From an uncultured Prevotella sp. (GTDB lineage Bacteria > Bacteroidota > Bacteroidia > Bacteroidales > Bacteroidaceae), in NCBI GenBank assembly GCA_937895845.1, contig CALBLK010000022.1:1-64000 (forward strand): DNA of 64,000 nucleotides, read 5' to 3'. The translations under genes were made by a program, and so were the position numbers. Numbering within the stretch: position 1 is the first letter of the stretch; every line of letters begins with the position of its first letter. The notes beneath the pieces are model-generated. The model searched no databases. It was not told where the DNA came from and worked only from the letters and a program-made list of their open reading frames with translations. Of the stretch, positions 22,915-32,528 are shown piece by piece.

Positions 22915-23895
22915 CTACTTGAACAGCGAGTACTCTTCCACCTCCCAGGCGAGCGCGCTTGCGCCAAGGGCGTCACGTTCGCGGGTCTCTAACGACGAAA
23001 GCAGCAGTTTCACCTTGCCCTTGATGTTGTGGAACACATTCTGGTTATAAGTCTCCTCTATCGGGTCGAAAAGCCAGTGGCCGGCCTTGGAGATGCCTCC
23101 GGCAATGATAATGGCCTCGGGGTCGATCACAGCCGCATAGGAGGCCAGCGCCTTGCCAAGGATTTGGCCTGTGTAGCGGTAGACCTCGATGGACATCGCA
23201 TCGCCCCGGTCACAGAACTCCTTGATAACAAGCGGCGTGAGATGCGTGCAGTCGCGCATGAGCGTGGGCCTGTCGCTGGCTTCCATCATCTCGCGCGCCG
23301 TACGGACGATTCCCTTCTCGGCCACATAGGTTTCCAGGCACCCTCGGAGCCCGCACTCACACTGGCGCCCGTTTTCCACGGCACAGGTGTGGCCCAGCTC
23401 GCCGGCAAAGCCATGGGCGCCGAGCACAAACTCCTTGTTGGAGCAGATGCTGTTGCCCAGGCCGTGACCGATGGCCACCACGCAGAAGTTGCGCATGCCG
23501 CGGGCGCTGCCATAGGAATGCTCACCCAGCGCGACGGCATGGCTGTCATTGGCCAGCGCCACGGCCAGCCCGAGCCGGTCGCGCAGCATGGCGGCCAGCG
23601 GAATAACGCCCTTCCAAGGCATGTTGGGGGAGTTCTCGATGCAACCGGTGCGGTAGTTGCCGCTGGGCACGCTGATGCCCACCGAGCGGATGGTATGATA
23701 GCCGCCATTGGCATCGGACAGATTGACGATGGTGTCGCAGAGCTTGTTGACAAAGCTGTTGATATTGGGATAGTCAACCGTGGGGAAATCGGTCTTTGCT
23801 ATCACGGAACCACGGATGTCCACTATCGCGATGGTGGTGGTTTCAAAGCTAACGTCCACACCAATCACTCTTGATTTGATTATCGCTTCAGCCAT
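22915..23895 (-). CDS. ROK family protein (sugar kinase-like)
   Basis: 326 residues. ROK hallmarks are present: ALANDSHAVALGEH with the catalytic Asp, GAHGFAGELGHTC, the zinc motif CECGLRGCLETY, and DPEAIIIAGGISKAG. It is likely a cytosolic hexose kinase; no DNA-binding domain, so not a NagC-type repressor. The first phosphate motif, usually D-x-G-G-T, is here DVSFETTT, lacking both glycines, which may affect ATP binding. Promoter at 23927-23958. Confidence 0.85.
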   Translation of the reverse strand: MAEAIIKSRVIGVDVSFETTTIAIVDIRGSVIAKTDFPTVDYPNINSFVNKLCDTIVNLSDANGGYHTIRSVGISVPSGNYRTGCIENSPNMPWKGVIPLAAMLRDRLGLAVALANDSHAVALGEHSYGSARGMRNFCVVAIGHGLGNSICSNKEFVLGAHGFAGELGHTCAVENGRQCECGLRGCLETYVAEKGIVRTAREMMEASDRPTLMRDCTHLTPLVIKEFCDRGDAMSIEVYRYTGQILGKALASYAAVIDPEAIIIAGGISKAGHWLFDPIEETYNQNVFHNIKGKVKLLLSSLETRERDALGASALAWEVEEYSLFK

Positions 23896-23926
23896 AAGTG
23901 AGGTATCGTTTAGGTTACTTATACAA

Positions 23927-23958
23927 CAAAGGTATTTATTTTTGCATTGTCATACAAA
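23927..23958 (-). promoter_or_regulatory. Promoter of the ROK gene
   Basis: TTTG (23958-23955), 20 bases, TACCTTTG (23934-23927) on the minus strand: a perfect Bacteroidetes promoter. Confidence 0.75.
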
Positions 23959-24542
23959 TCACAGGCAAGAAAACATTAGTAATAAACGTTTTTTAACTTT
24001 TTGGAATACCCGCCATTTAACAGTTCCAACGCTCAATTCGCACCTTACTTTAGCATGATCTGCTCGCCGGATACAGCATTCAGCGCATCAAAAACCGGCC
24101 TTGAAGTACGGCACGCACCACAGTCTTGGCCGCATGGCCGCGCCGGGCGCACCATTTTGGCGGGCCGTTCTGTGCAAATCGCCAAGCAAGACGGTGCGCA
24201 TGGCATGACCAGACGGTACATTCGGGACTGCGAAACGCACCGTCTGGCGCAGTCACAGTCTGCACACGGTCTACAACATTCCACCTATCCCACTTAAACC
24301 CTGTGGCTTGCACTTGCACACGCGAGCGCGAGCTATTTGCAGCCAAATGTCTTTTGTTTTTGAAAAACGCCGTATTTCGAGCACAAAAGGACAGATTTTC
24401 ACCTATTACATTTAAGAATAAACAAGGATTGTTAACACAAGCACTGGCTAAGGACGAGCGTTCACGGCAAGCGCTCTGTGCGAAAGACACGCGCTGCCTG
24501 GGCGGGCGGGCCTGTTGCTCCATCGTGATTATATCAGTAAAA
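23959..24542. other. Long intergenic region with inverted repeats
   Basis: No gene could be supported in this 584-bp stretch between the ROK and lysS promoters; its ORFs have cysteine/arginine-rich compositions typical of non-coding frames. It contains competing 9-bp inverted repeats: GACGGTGCG/CGCACCGTC (24190-24198, 24236-24244) and CCAGACGGT/ACCGTCTGG (24209-24217, 24239-24247). The first part is GC-rich and the part from about 24330 is AT-rich. Confidence 0.5.
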
Positions 24543-24575
24543 TTTGGTTTGGTTCGGAATTATTTATTAAATTTG
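24543..24575 (+). promoter_or_regulatory. Promoter of lysS
   Basis: TTTG (24543-24546), 21 bases, TAAATTTG (24568-24575). It gives a leader of about 150 bases before the lysS ATG. Confidence 0.65.
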
Positions 24576-24732
24576 CACCCAATAACGCCCGCTTTACACG
24601 CTTGGCATGGCTTCGTTTCCAAGGGCGGCAAGGGCCATCCACGCTGGCAACGAGCACGGCAAGGAAGAGAAAGGCGGTGGAAAAACGGAGACTTTAGAGA
24701 CATTTGAAACGAAAAGAAACAAGATAAAAGCA

Positions 24733-26466
24733 ATGAACGTTTTAGAACTGAGCGAACAGGAAATTGGCAGGCGCGAAAGCCTGCAGGAGCTGCGGGCGAT
24801 GGGCATCGACCCCTACCCCGCCGCCGAGTATCCCACCAACGCATTCAGCACCGACATCAAGGACAGCTTCAGGGATGAGGACGAGCCCAGGCAGGTGTGC
24901 ATAGCCGGCCGCCTGATGGGGCGCCGTGTGATGGGAAAAGCCAGTTTCGCAGAGCTGCAGGATTCCAAGGGCCGCATACAGGTGTACGTCTCGCGCGACG
25001 AGCTCTGCCCCGGGGAGAACAAGGACTTATATAACAAGGTGTTCAAGCGGCTGCTTGACATCGGCGACTTTGTGGGCGTGAAAGGCTACGTGTTCCGCAC
25101 CCAGACAGGCGAGATTTCCGTTCACGCGCAGGAACTGACGCTGCTGGCGAAGAGCCTGAAGCCCCTGCCTATCGTGAAGTACAAGGACGGAGTGGCCTAT
25201 GACAAGTTTGACGACCCCGAGCTGCGCTACCGCCAGCGCTATGTCGACCTGGTGGTGAACGACGGCGTGAAGGACACGTTCCTGCAGCGCGCCACCGTGA
25301 TACGCACCATCCGCCGCGTGCTCGACGAGGCCGGCTACACCGAGGTGGAGACCCCCACGCTCCAGGCTATCGCCGGCGGGGCGAGCGCACGCCCGTTTAT
25401 CACGCACTTCAACGCGCTCAATGTGGACATGTACATGCGCATCGCCACAGAGCTTTATCTGAAGCGGCTCATCGTGGGCGGCTTCGAGGGCGTCTACGAA
25501 ATCGGGAAGAACTTCCGCAACGAGGGCATGGACCGCAACCACAACCCGGAGTTCACCTGCATGGAGCTTTATGTGCAGTACAAGGACTACAACTGGATGA
25601 TGAGCTTCACCGAGAAGCTGCTGGAAACGGTGTGCGTGGCGGTCAACGGAACCACCGAGCGCGAGATTGACGGCAAGACGGTGAGCTTCAAGGCTCCCTA
25701 CCGGAGACTGCCCATCCTTGACGCCATCAAGGAGAAGACCGGGTTTGACTGCAACGGGAAGACCGAGGAGGAGATACGCGCGTTCTGCAAGGAAAAGGGC
25801 ATGGACGTTGACGAGACCATGGGCAAGGGCAAGCTGATTGACGAGCTGTTCGGCGAGTTCTGCGAGGGCACGTTCATCCAGCCCACCTTTATCACCGACT
25901 ATCCCGTTGAGATGTCGCCCCTGACCAAGATGCACCGGTCGAAGCCGGGGCTGACCGAGCGCTTCGAGCTGATGGTGAACGGCAAGGAGCTGGCCAACGC
26001 CTACAGCGAGCTGAACGACCCGATTGACCAGGAGGAACGCTTCAAGGAGCAGATGCGGCTGGCCGACAAGGGCGACGACGAGGCGATGATTATCGACCAG
26101 GACTTCCTGCGGGCGCTGCAATATGGCATGCCGCCGACAAGCGGCATCGGCATCGGCATCGACCGGCTTGTGATGCTCATGACCGGCAAGACTTACATCC
26201 AGGAGGTGCTGTTCTTCCCCCAGATGAAGCCCGAGAAGAAGGCTCCGCGCAGCTCGGCGGCCGAATGGGCGGCACTGGGCGTGGGCGAGCAATGGGTGCC
26301 CCTGCTCAACAAGGCCGGCTACTACCTCACCTCCGACCTCAGGGAGGTCAAGGCGCAGAAGCTGCAGCAGGACGTGTGCGGCGTGAACAAGAAATACAAG
26401 CTTGGCCTTGAAAACCCCAAGCCGGACACGTTTGAGGCGTGGATAGAGAAGAGCAAGGAACATTAA
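24733..26466 (+). CDS. lysS: Lysyl-tRNA synthetase, class II
   Basis: 577 residues from the ATG at 24733 (MNVLELSEQEIGRRESLQEL); the frame is open 42 codons further, but that part is not protein-like and lies in the leader. Anticodon-binding OB fold at about 55-150 (VCIAGRLMGRRVMGKASFAE), then class II motifs: motif 2 region FRNEGMDRNHNPEFTCMELY and motif 3 GIGIGIDRLVMLM. A C-terminal extension of about 75 residues after motif 3 (LGVGEQWVPLLNKAGYYLTS) resembles a helical DNA/RNA-binding-like tail found in Bacteroidetes LysRS. It overlaps or abuts gpsA. Confidence 0.96.
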   Translation: MNVLELSEQEIGRRESLQELRAMGIDPYPAAEYPTNAFSTDIKDSFRDEDEPRQVCIAGRLMGRRVMGKASFAELQDSKGRIQVYVSRDELCPGENKDLYNKVFKRLLDIGDFVGVKGYVFRTQTGEISVHAQELTLLAKSLKPLPIVKYKDGVAYDKFDDPELRYRQRYVDLVVNDGVKDTFLQRATVIRTIRRVLDEAGYTEVETPTLQAIAGGASARPFITHFNALNVDMYMRIATELYLKRLIVGGFEGVYEIGKNFRNEGMDRNHNPEFTCMELYVQYKDYNWMMSFTEKLLETVCVAVNGTTEREIDGKTVSFKAPYRRLPILDAIKEKTGFDCNGKTEEEIRAFCKEKGMDVDETMGKGKLIDELFGEFCEGTFIQPTFITDYPVEMSPLTKMHRSKPGLTERFELMVNGKELANAYSELNDPIDQEERFKEQMRLADKGDDEAMIIDQDFLRALQYGMPPTSGIGIGIDRLVMLMTGKTYIQEVLFFPQMKPEKKAPRSSAAEWAALGVGEQWVPLLNKAGYYLTSDLREVKAQKLQQDVCGVNKKYKLGLENPKPDTFEAWIEKSKEH

Positions 26467-27482
26467 AGACTAAACAGCAGTACAAGGTGTTCGATTGTGG
26501 AAAGATAGCCATCATCGGAGGCGGAAGCTGGGCCACAGCCATTGCCAAGATTATCGTGGGGCACACGCACCACATCGGCTGGTATATGCGACGCGATGAC
26601 CGCATAGAGGACTTCAAGCGGCTGGGGCACAACCCGGCCTATCTGGTGAGCGTGCGCTTCAACACCGACGAGATTGACTTTTCCAGCGACATCAACGAGA
26701 TAGCGCAGCGCTTTGACACGCTGGTGTTTGTCACGCCGTCGCCTTACCTGAAGAACCACCTGAAGAAGCTCAAGACTCGGATTAACGACAAGTTTGTCGT
26801 GACAGCCATCAAGGGTATCGTTCCCGACGAGAACGTGGTGTGCTCGGAATATTTCCACCAGGTGTACGACGTTCACTACGACAACCTGGCCTGCCTGGCA
26901 GGCCCGTCGCACGCAGAGGAGGTGGCCCTCGAACGGCTGAGCTACCTCACCGTCGGCTGCGCGGACAAGACGAAGGCACAAGCCTTTTGCGACGTGCTGA
27001 GAAGCGACTACATCAAGACGAAGACAAGCTTTGACGTGGTGGGCATCGAATACTCGTCGGTGCTCAAGAATGTGTATGCCATCGCGGCGGGAATATGCAG
27101 CGGACTGAAGTTCGGCGACAACTTCCAGGCTGTGCTCATGTCGAACGCCATCCAGGAAATGGCCCGCTTTCTCAAGGCCGTGATGCCCGTGGAGCGCGAT
27201 GTCAACGACTCGGCCTACCTCGGCGACCTGCTGGTCACCGGCTACTCAAACTTCTCGCGCAACCGCGTGTTCGGAACCATGATTGGCAAGGGGTACAGCG
27301 TGAAAAGCGCGCAGATAGAGATGGAGATGATTGCCGAGGGCTATTTCGGCACCAAGTGCATGAAGGAAATCAACCGCCACTATCACGTGAACATGCCCAT
27401 CCTCGACGCCATGTACAACATCCTGTACGAACGCATATCCCCGCAGGTTGAAATCAAGCTGCTCACGGACTCGTTCAGATAG
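26439..27482 (+). CDS. gpsA: Glycerol-3-phosphate dehydrogenase [NAD(P)+]
   Basis: Up to 347 residues. It makes sn-glycerol-3-phosphate for phospholipids. Rossmann motif GKIAIIGGGSWATAIAKI, LAGPSHAEEVA, catalytic-Lys region GIEYSSVLKNVYAIAAGIC, and DLLVTGYSNFSRNRVFG. No ATG precedes the Rossmann motif: GTG at 26439 overlaps lysS by 28 bases and GTG at 26487 starts close to the motif; I prefer the second on length, but cannot decide. Followed 40 bases on by pgi. Confidence 0.93.
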   Translation: MDREEQGTLKTKQQYKVFDCGKIAIIGGGSWATAIAKIIVGHTHHIGWYMRRDDRIEDFKRLGHNPAYLVSVRFNTDEIDFSSDINEIAQRFDTLVFVTPSPYLKNHLKKLKTRINDKFVVTAIKGIVPDENVVCSEYFHQVYDVHYDNLACLAGPSHAEEVALERLSYLTVGCADKTKAQAFCDVLRSDYIKTKTSFDVVGIEYSSVLKNVYAIAAGICSGLKFGDNFQAVLMSNAIQEMARFLKAVMPVERDVNDSAYLGDLLVTGYSNFSRNRVFGTMIGKGYSVKSAQIEMEMIAEGYFGTKCMKEINRHYHVNMPILDAMYNILYERISPQVEIKLLTDSFR

Positions 27483-27523
27483 GCACAGGCAAGCGGAACA
27501 TTAACAAACACATTATAACTACG

Positions 27524-28882
<1,359 letters not shown>

Positions 28883-28900
28883 GACTTGAAACGGCAGGAT

Positions 28901-29638
28901 ATGTTAGACCAGACTATCAAACACTATTTGGAACGCAACGGCTTTGGGGCTTTCACCCCCAAGGCCGTACTTTTTGACATGGACGGCGTGCTCTACGACT
29001 CCATGCCCAACCACGCTTACAGCTGGCATGTCGCCATGCAGCAGTTCGGCCTCAACATCAGCGAGGCTGACGCCTACCGCTACGAGGGCATGAGAGGGGT
29101 GGAAACCATCAAGCTGCTGGCCAGGGAACAGTGGGGGCGCGACATTTCCGACGAGGAGTCGGAAAGGATGTATGCCGAGAAGTCGCGCATCTTCTCCACC
29201 TGCCCCACGGCGGCCATCATGCCGGGCGTAGTGCATTTCCAGCAGGAAATCAAACGGCTGGGAATGAAAATCGTCGTGGTGACAGGCAGCGGACAGCACT
29301 CGCTGCTGGAAAAGCTGGCCGTTGACTTCGCCGGACTGGTGGATCCGAACCTGATTGTGTCGGCTTTCAATGTGAAAAGGGGAAAGCCTCATCCAGAACC
29401 CTACCTGAAAGGACTGGAGATAGCGGGGGTAAAGCCATGGGAAGCCGTGGTTGTCGAGAACGCCCCGCTGGGCGTGAGGGCTGCCGTGGCGGCCAGAATC
29501 TTCACCATCGCCGTGAACACCGGCCCGCTGCCCGATGAGACGCTGGCACGCGAGGGGGCCAACGTGGTGGTAAAGGACATGGAAGCTGCCGAGAAGTTTC
29601 TGCTGCAACGGTGCGCTGACAGCCGCAGGCAGGAATAG
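28901..29638 (+). CDS. HAD-family phosphatase/phosphoglucomutase-like
   Basis: 245 residues from the ATG at 28901; a TTG start at 28886 is also open. HAD motif I is FDMDGVLYDSMPNH (both Asp present), motif II VVVTGSGQHS, motif III Lys in RGKPHPEPY and motif IV VVENAPLGVRAA. The cap is of the alpha-helical beta-PGM type. It probably dephosphorylates or isomerises a small sugar phosphate. It follows pgi by 18 bases, which supports a sugar-phosphate role. Confidence 0.85.
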   Translation: MLDQTIKHYLERNGFGAFTPKAVLFDMDGVLYDSMPNHAYSWHVAMQQFGLNISEADAYRYEGMRGVETIKLLAREQWGRDISDEESERMYAEKSRIFSTCPTAAIMPGVVHFQQEIKRLGMKIVVVTGSGQHSLLEKLAVDFAGLVDPNLIVSAFNVKRGKPHPEPYLKGLEIAGVKPWEAVVVENAPLGVRAAVAARIFTIAVNTGPLPDETLAREGANVVVKDMEAAEKFLLQRCADSRRQE

Positions 29639-29698
29639 GACTGCCAAGGGGCAGGTGCTCCGGGAACGGACATTCACACAAGTAACTGAAGAAATCTT

Positions 29699-30247
29699 AT
29701 GAAAAAAATCTATCTGATTATAGCTGCAACGGTTTTCGCGCTCGTCACCACGGGATGCGGGAAAAAGAAAGACAGCGGCGACATCATCACCAGAAAAGTG
29801 GTGGCCAAGGCTCCGTCCGGCCCCATCCGCATGCAGGAGTACACACAGTCAAAGACGGTGAGCTGGCTTGGCAAGGACTATGTATGCGAGGTAAAGAGAG
29901 TGCCTGACGACAGTCTGGCCAAGGTGAAGGACGACGCGGGGCAAACCTTTGTGGACAACCGCATCACCCTGACCATACGCAGGGCCGACGGCACGGTGTT
30001 CCTCACACGCCACTTTACGAAGAGCAGCTTCAACGAGTGCCTTGACGACGACTTCCGCTCATCGGGTGTTCTGGAAGGGCTGGTGTTCGACAAGACTGAC
30101 GGAGACCAGCTGCGCTTTGCCGCCAGTGTGAGCCATCCGCAAACCGACGAGTACATTCCGCTTGTGGTGAGCGTGTCAAGATTTGGCGCCGTAACCGTCA
30201 AGCGTGACACACAACTGGACACCAACGCAAATGAGGAAGAAGAGTAA
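29699..30247 (+). CDS. DUF4738 lipoprotein
   Basis: 182 residues. Lipobox TTGC at residue 20 after a hydrophobic signal. The mature domain is beta-rich (SKTVSWLGKDYVCEVKRVPD; NRITLTIRRADGTVFLTRHF) as in DUF4738, a Bacteroidetes lipoprotein family of unknown function. It ends with an acidic tail. Last gene of the lysS-to-DUF4738 strand run, followed by a terminator. Confidence 0.8.
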   Translation: MKKIYLIIAATVFALVTTGCGKKKDSGDIITRKVVAKAPSGPIRMQEYTQSKTVSWLGKDYVCEVKRVPDDSLAKVKDDAGQTFVDNRITLTIRRADGTVFLTRHFTKSSFNECLDDDFRSSGVLEGLVFDKTDGDQLRFAASVSHPQTDEYIPLVVSVSRFGAVTVKRDTQLDTNANEEEE

Positions 30248-30313
30248 ACTTGGCGAGAAAGAGGGACAAACTTGGCCAAGACTGGCCATCGGACTTGCCC
30301 CATACCAAAAAGC

Positions 30314-30343
30314 AAAGGCGGAGGAACCCATTCCTCCGCCTTT
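30314..30343. terminator. Bidirectional terminator
   Basis: AAAGGCGGAGGAA (30314-30326) and TTCCTCCGCCTTT (30331-30343) form a perfect 13-bp stem with a 4-base loop; on the minus strand it is followed by GCTTTTT. It serves DUF4738 and the convergent DUF4890 gene. Confidence 0.85.
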
Positions 30344-30441
30344 CATCATCCCGAAAGTCTGTCTTTTTTCCTTTTCCTATTGTCTGTCACCAGCAGCAAG
30401 CTGGCCTTTCTATTCGCTTATGGTTCTCACTGCTTGCGGAT

Positions 30442-30948
30442 TTATTCCGCCTTCTGGTCGGAAGCATTGCCTCTTTCTGGGCGCCGTGGCATCTTCCCAT
30501 TCATCCTGCGTTTCATGTCCTCTGAGTATTTCTTGAACTGCTCCTCGGTCAGGATGCCCTTCAAACCGTCGTTATACGCTTTCATGGATTCCTCCATCTT
30601 CTGACGGCGGTCGGCAATCTTGGCTTTCTGCTCCTCGGTAAGCTCAGGGCGCTGGCCGTTGCCCAATGTGGCATTTCCATTCCGGCGAGGCCCCATTCCC
30701 GGCCCGCGGCGGCCACCGCGCCCCATTCTGAAGGCCATCGGTCCCAGCTGGTCGGCAAACTTGGTGTTGAGTTCAAGCAGCCGCGCTGCCTGTTTGTCAT
30801 CAAGTCCATAGCGCTTAACGGTGAACTCGGTGCGCTTCTTGAGCATTTCCGTACGGTCAGCCGGTTTCTTCCCTGTCTTGCTGTTTTGAGCTGTCACCGT
30901 TGTCGCTGTAAGCAAAAGGGCAGCCAATGCAATCGCTAACTTTTTCAT
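30442..30948 (-). CDS. DUF4890 exported protein
   Basis: 168 residues with a Sec signal (AIALAALLLTATTVTAQ). Two helical segments rich in Lys, Arg and Gln (ARLLELNTKFADQLGPMAF; LKGILTEEQFKKYSEDMKRR) flank a Gly/Arg/Met/Pro stretch (MGRGGRRGPGMGPRR). The LTEEQ motifs resemble Spy/CpxP-like periplasmic proteins, and the family is known as DUF4890. A chaperone-like role is a guess. Divergent from the DUF4230 genes. Confidence 0.8.
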   Translation of the reverse strand: MKKLAIALAALLLTATTVTAQNSKTGKKPADRTEMLKKRTEFTVKRYGLDDKQAARLLELNTKFADQLGPMAFRMGRGGRRGPGMGPRRNGNATLGNGQRPELTEEQKAKIADRRQKMEESMKAYNDGLKGILTEEQFKKYSEDMKRRMNGKMPRRPERGNASDQKAE

Positions 30949-31090
30949 TGTCGTTTGTTTTTTTTGTTATTCTACACTGTGTTTTTGGGGTCCCAACTAT
31001 CATTATGACGGCTATTGACATCGGAAGTTTAACCGAAGTTCAAAAAAATATAGCGTACGGCGGCAAATGGTCATTTCTTTCCGCATACAT

Positions 31091-31121
31091 TTTGCGGTGT
31101 CTTTGGTTTGCACTATCTTTG
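31091..31121 (+). promoter_or_regulatory. Promoter of the DUF4230 pair
   Basis: TTTG (31091-31094), 19 bases, TATCTTTG (31114-31121). The structured leader element starts immediately downstream. Confidence 0.75.
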
Positions 31122-31186
31122 CAGAAGGCAGGCTGCACTCGGCAATCTGTGAGCAAGCTCCCATTGCACTCGCGGCACTACCATTG
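31122..31186 (+). repeat. Dispersed 5'-leader element (copy 2)
   Basis: Starts right after the -7 box and shares CAnAAG..CAGGC.GCACTCGGCA....CAAGCT...TGCACTCGC with the elements at 67-121 and 35337-35400. GCAAT (31144-31148) can pair with ATTGC (31164-31168), where the copy at 67-121 has GCAGT/ACTGC, a compensatory change. Confidence 0.65.
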
Positions 31187-31226
31187 CAGTAGATACAGAA
31201 ACAAGAACCGATTAGCACACAAGACA

Positions 31227-31898
31227 TTGAGAACAGCGACATCAAGAACGGCCATTATTCTGTGCGCAACCATTTCTCTGGCTCTGTCCGGTTGCCACAG
31301 GCGCAGTGCGAAAAGCGCCGCCCCACCGCCTCAAAGCATCGACACTCTGCCCATGTTAGTGATGCAGGTGCGGCAGTGCTCGCGCCTTTACACCGCGGAG
31401 TACAACATTCACAAGATAGTGACTCACGAGGATGACGTGCGGCTCAAGGGCAAGCTGCTGGACAAGGAGTATGACATCAAGATGCCGGTAGGCCAGCGCA
31501 AGGTGGCCATCCCTGTTGACGCGCGCCTCAAAGCTTACATTGACTTCTCGCAGTTCTCAGAGAAAAACATCGAGCGCAGGGGCGAAAAGGTGACCGTCAT
31601 CCTGCCAGACCCCAAAGTGGCGCTCACCTCAACAAAGGTTGACCAGCGGCACATCAAAGCCTTTGTGCCGCTGACACGAAGCAGTTTCTCAGACGCAGAA
31701 CTCACCAACTACGAGCGGCAGGGACGGCAGTCCATCATCAACAGCATTCCAAGGCTGGGCATCATTGAGACAGCAAGAGTCAATGCGGCAGCAGTGCTCA
31801 TACCAGCCTTTGTGCGGATGGGCTTCAAGGAAGAGAACATCACGGTGGCCTTCCGCAAGCAATACACCAACAGTGACCTCAGAACGATACTGGAATGA
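31227..31898 (+). CDS. DUF4230 lipoprotein
   Basis: About 223 residues from a TTG at 31227. No ATG gives a sensible start: the frame is open to 30927 through the promoter and leader. The N-terminus then reads as a lipoprotein signal with lipobox LSGC (Cys 23). The mature domain has MPVGQRKVAIPVDARLKAYIDF, VTVILPDPKVALTSTKVD and TNYERQGRQSIINSIPRL, matching DUF4230. The function is unknown. It overlaps the second DUF4230 gene as ATGA. Confidence 0.75.
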   Translation: MRTATSRTAIILCATISLALSGCHRRSAKSAAPPPQSIDTLPMLVMQVRQCSRLYTAEYNIHKIVTHEDDVRLKGKLLDKEYDIKMPVGQRKVAIPVDARLKAYIDFSQFSEKNIERRGEKVTVILPDPKVALTSTKVDQRHIKAFVPLTRSSFSDAELTNYERQGRQSIINSIPRLGIIETARVNAAAVLIPAFVRMGFKEENITVAFRKQYTNSDLRTILE

Positions 31899-32500
31899 AC
31901 AAGAGCATACTTACCATCTACCGCCACTGGCGACTGGCACTCATCGCCGTTGCAGCCATAGCGCTGGCCACGGCCATACACCTTGCCATCCGCACCGCCA
32001 GAAAGAGCGAGGCCAAGATTGAGGTGAACGACAGGATAGGCATCACTCCCGAGCAGATAGCGTCGATCAAGGCCATCGGCGAATGGGAATTTCTGTCGGT
32101 CACATCCGAGGAAATGGCAGACACCGTGCGCCGCGGCATCTTCACCGACGACCACCTGGTGCGCATCTACTATGGCACGCTGCGCCTGGGCATCAACCTC
32201 AAGCACGTGGACGAAAACTGGATTAAGGCGCGGGGAGACAGTGTGTTCGTGCTGCTGCCGCCTGTCGGACTGCTTGACAGTGACTTTGTTGACGAGGCGC
32301 GGACCCAGTCATTCTATGAGAGCGGGCACTGGACACCTGCAGACCGCGAGGCACTCTACCAGCGCGCCAAGCAGCGGATGCTGGCCACGGCCCTCACCGC
32401 AGACAACCTTGGCAACGCCCGCGACCACGCTGACGCACAGTTTCGCCAGTTGCTCCGCGCCATGGGGTTCAGCCACATCGTCATCCGCTTCAAGCAGTAA
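31895..32500 (+). CDS. DUF4230 membrane-anchored protein
   Basis: 201 residues with an N-terminal membrane helix (LALIAVAAIALATAIHLAI) and a DUF4230 domain: GEWEFLSVTSEEMADTVRRG, LVRIYYGTLRLGINLKHVDE, VFVLLPPVGLLDSDFVDEAR. It is a paralogue of the preceding gene with a membrane anchor in place of a lipid anchor, so the two may form a pair at the inner membrane and cell envelope. Function unknown. Ends 28 bases before the convergent porin. Confidence 0.85.
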   Translation: MNKSILTIYRHWRLALIAVAAIALATAIHLAIRTARKSEAKIEVNDRIGITPEQIASIKAIGEWEFLSVTSEEMADTVRRGIFTDDHLVRIYYGTLRLGINLKHVDENWIKARGDSVFVLLPPVGLLDSDFVDEARTQSFYESGHWTPADREALYQRAKQRMLATALTADNLGNARDHADAQFRQLLRAMGFSHIVIRFKQ

Positions 32501-32528
32501 GCTGGCGGACATGGACATGACGGGGCGG

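Noticed and set aside
24126..24707. 193-codon plus-strand ORF in the ROK-lysS gap
   Set aside because: It spans the lysS promoter, is rich in Cys, Arg and His in a non-protein-like order, has no recognisable domain, and crosses inverted repeats.
25027..26463. 478-codon ORF antisense to lysS
   Set aside because: It lies wholly opposite a well-conserved lysS; Leu/His/Val-rich composition is the usual shadow of GC-rich coding DNA.
30927..31226. N-terminal extension of the first DUF4230 protein
   Set aside because: The open frame runs through the DUF4890 start, the promoter and the leader element, so it is not translated.
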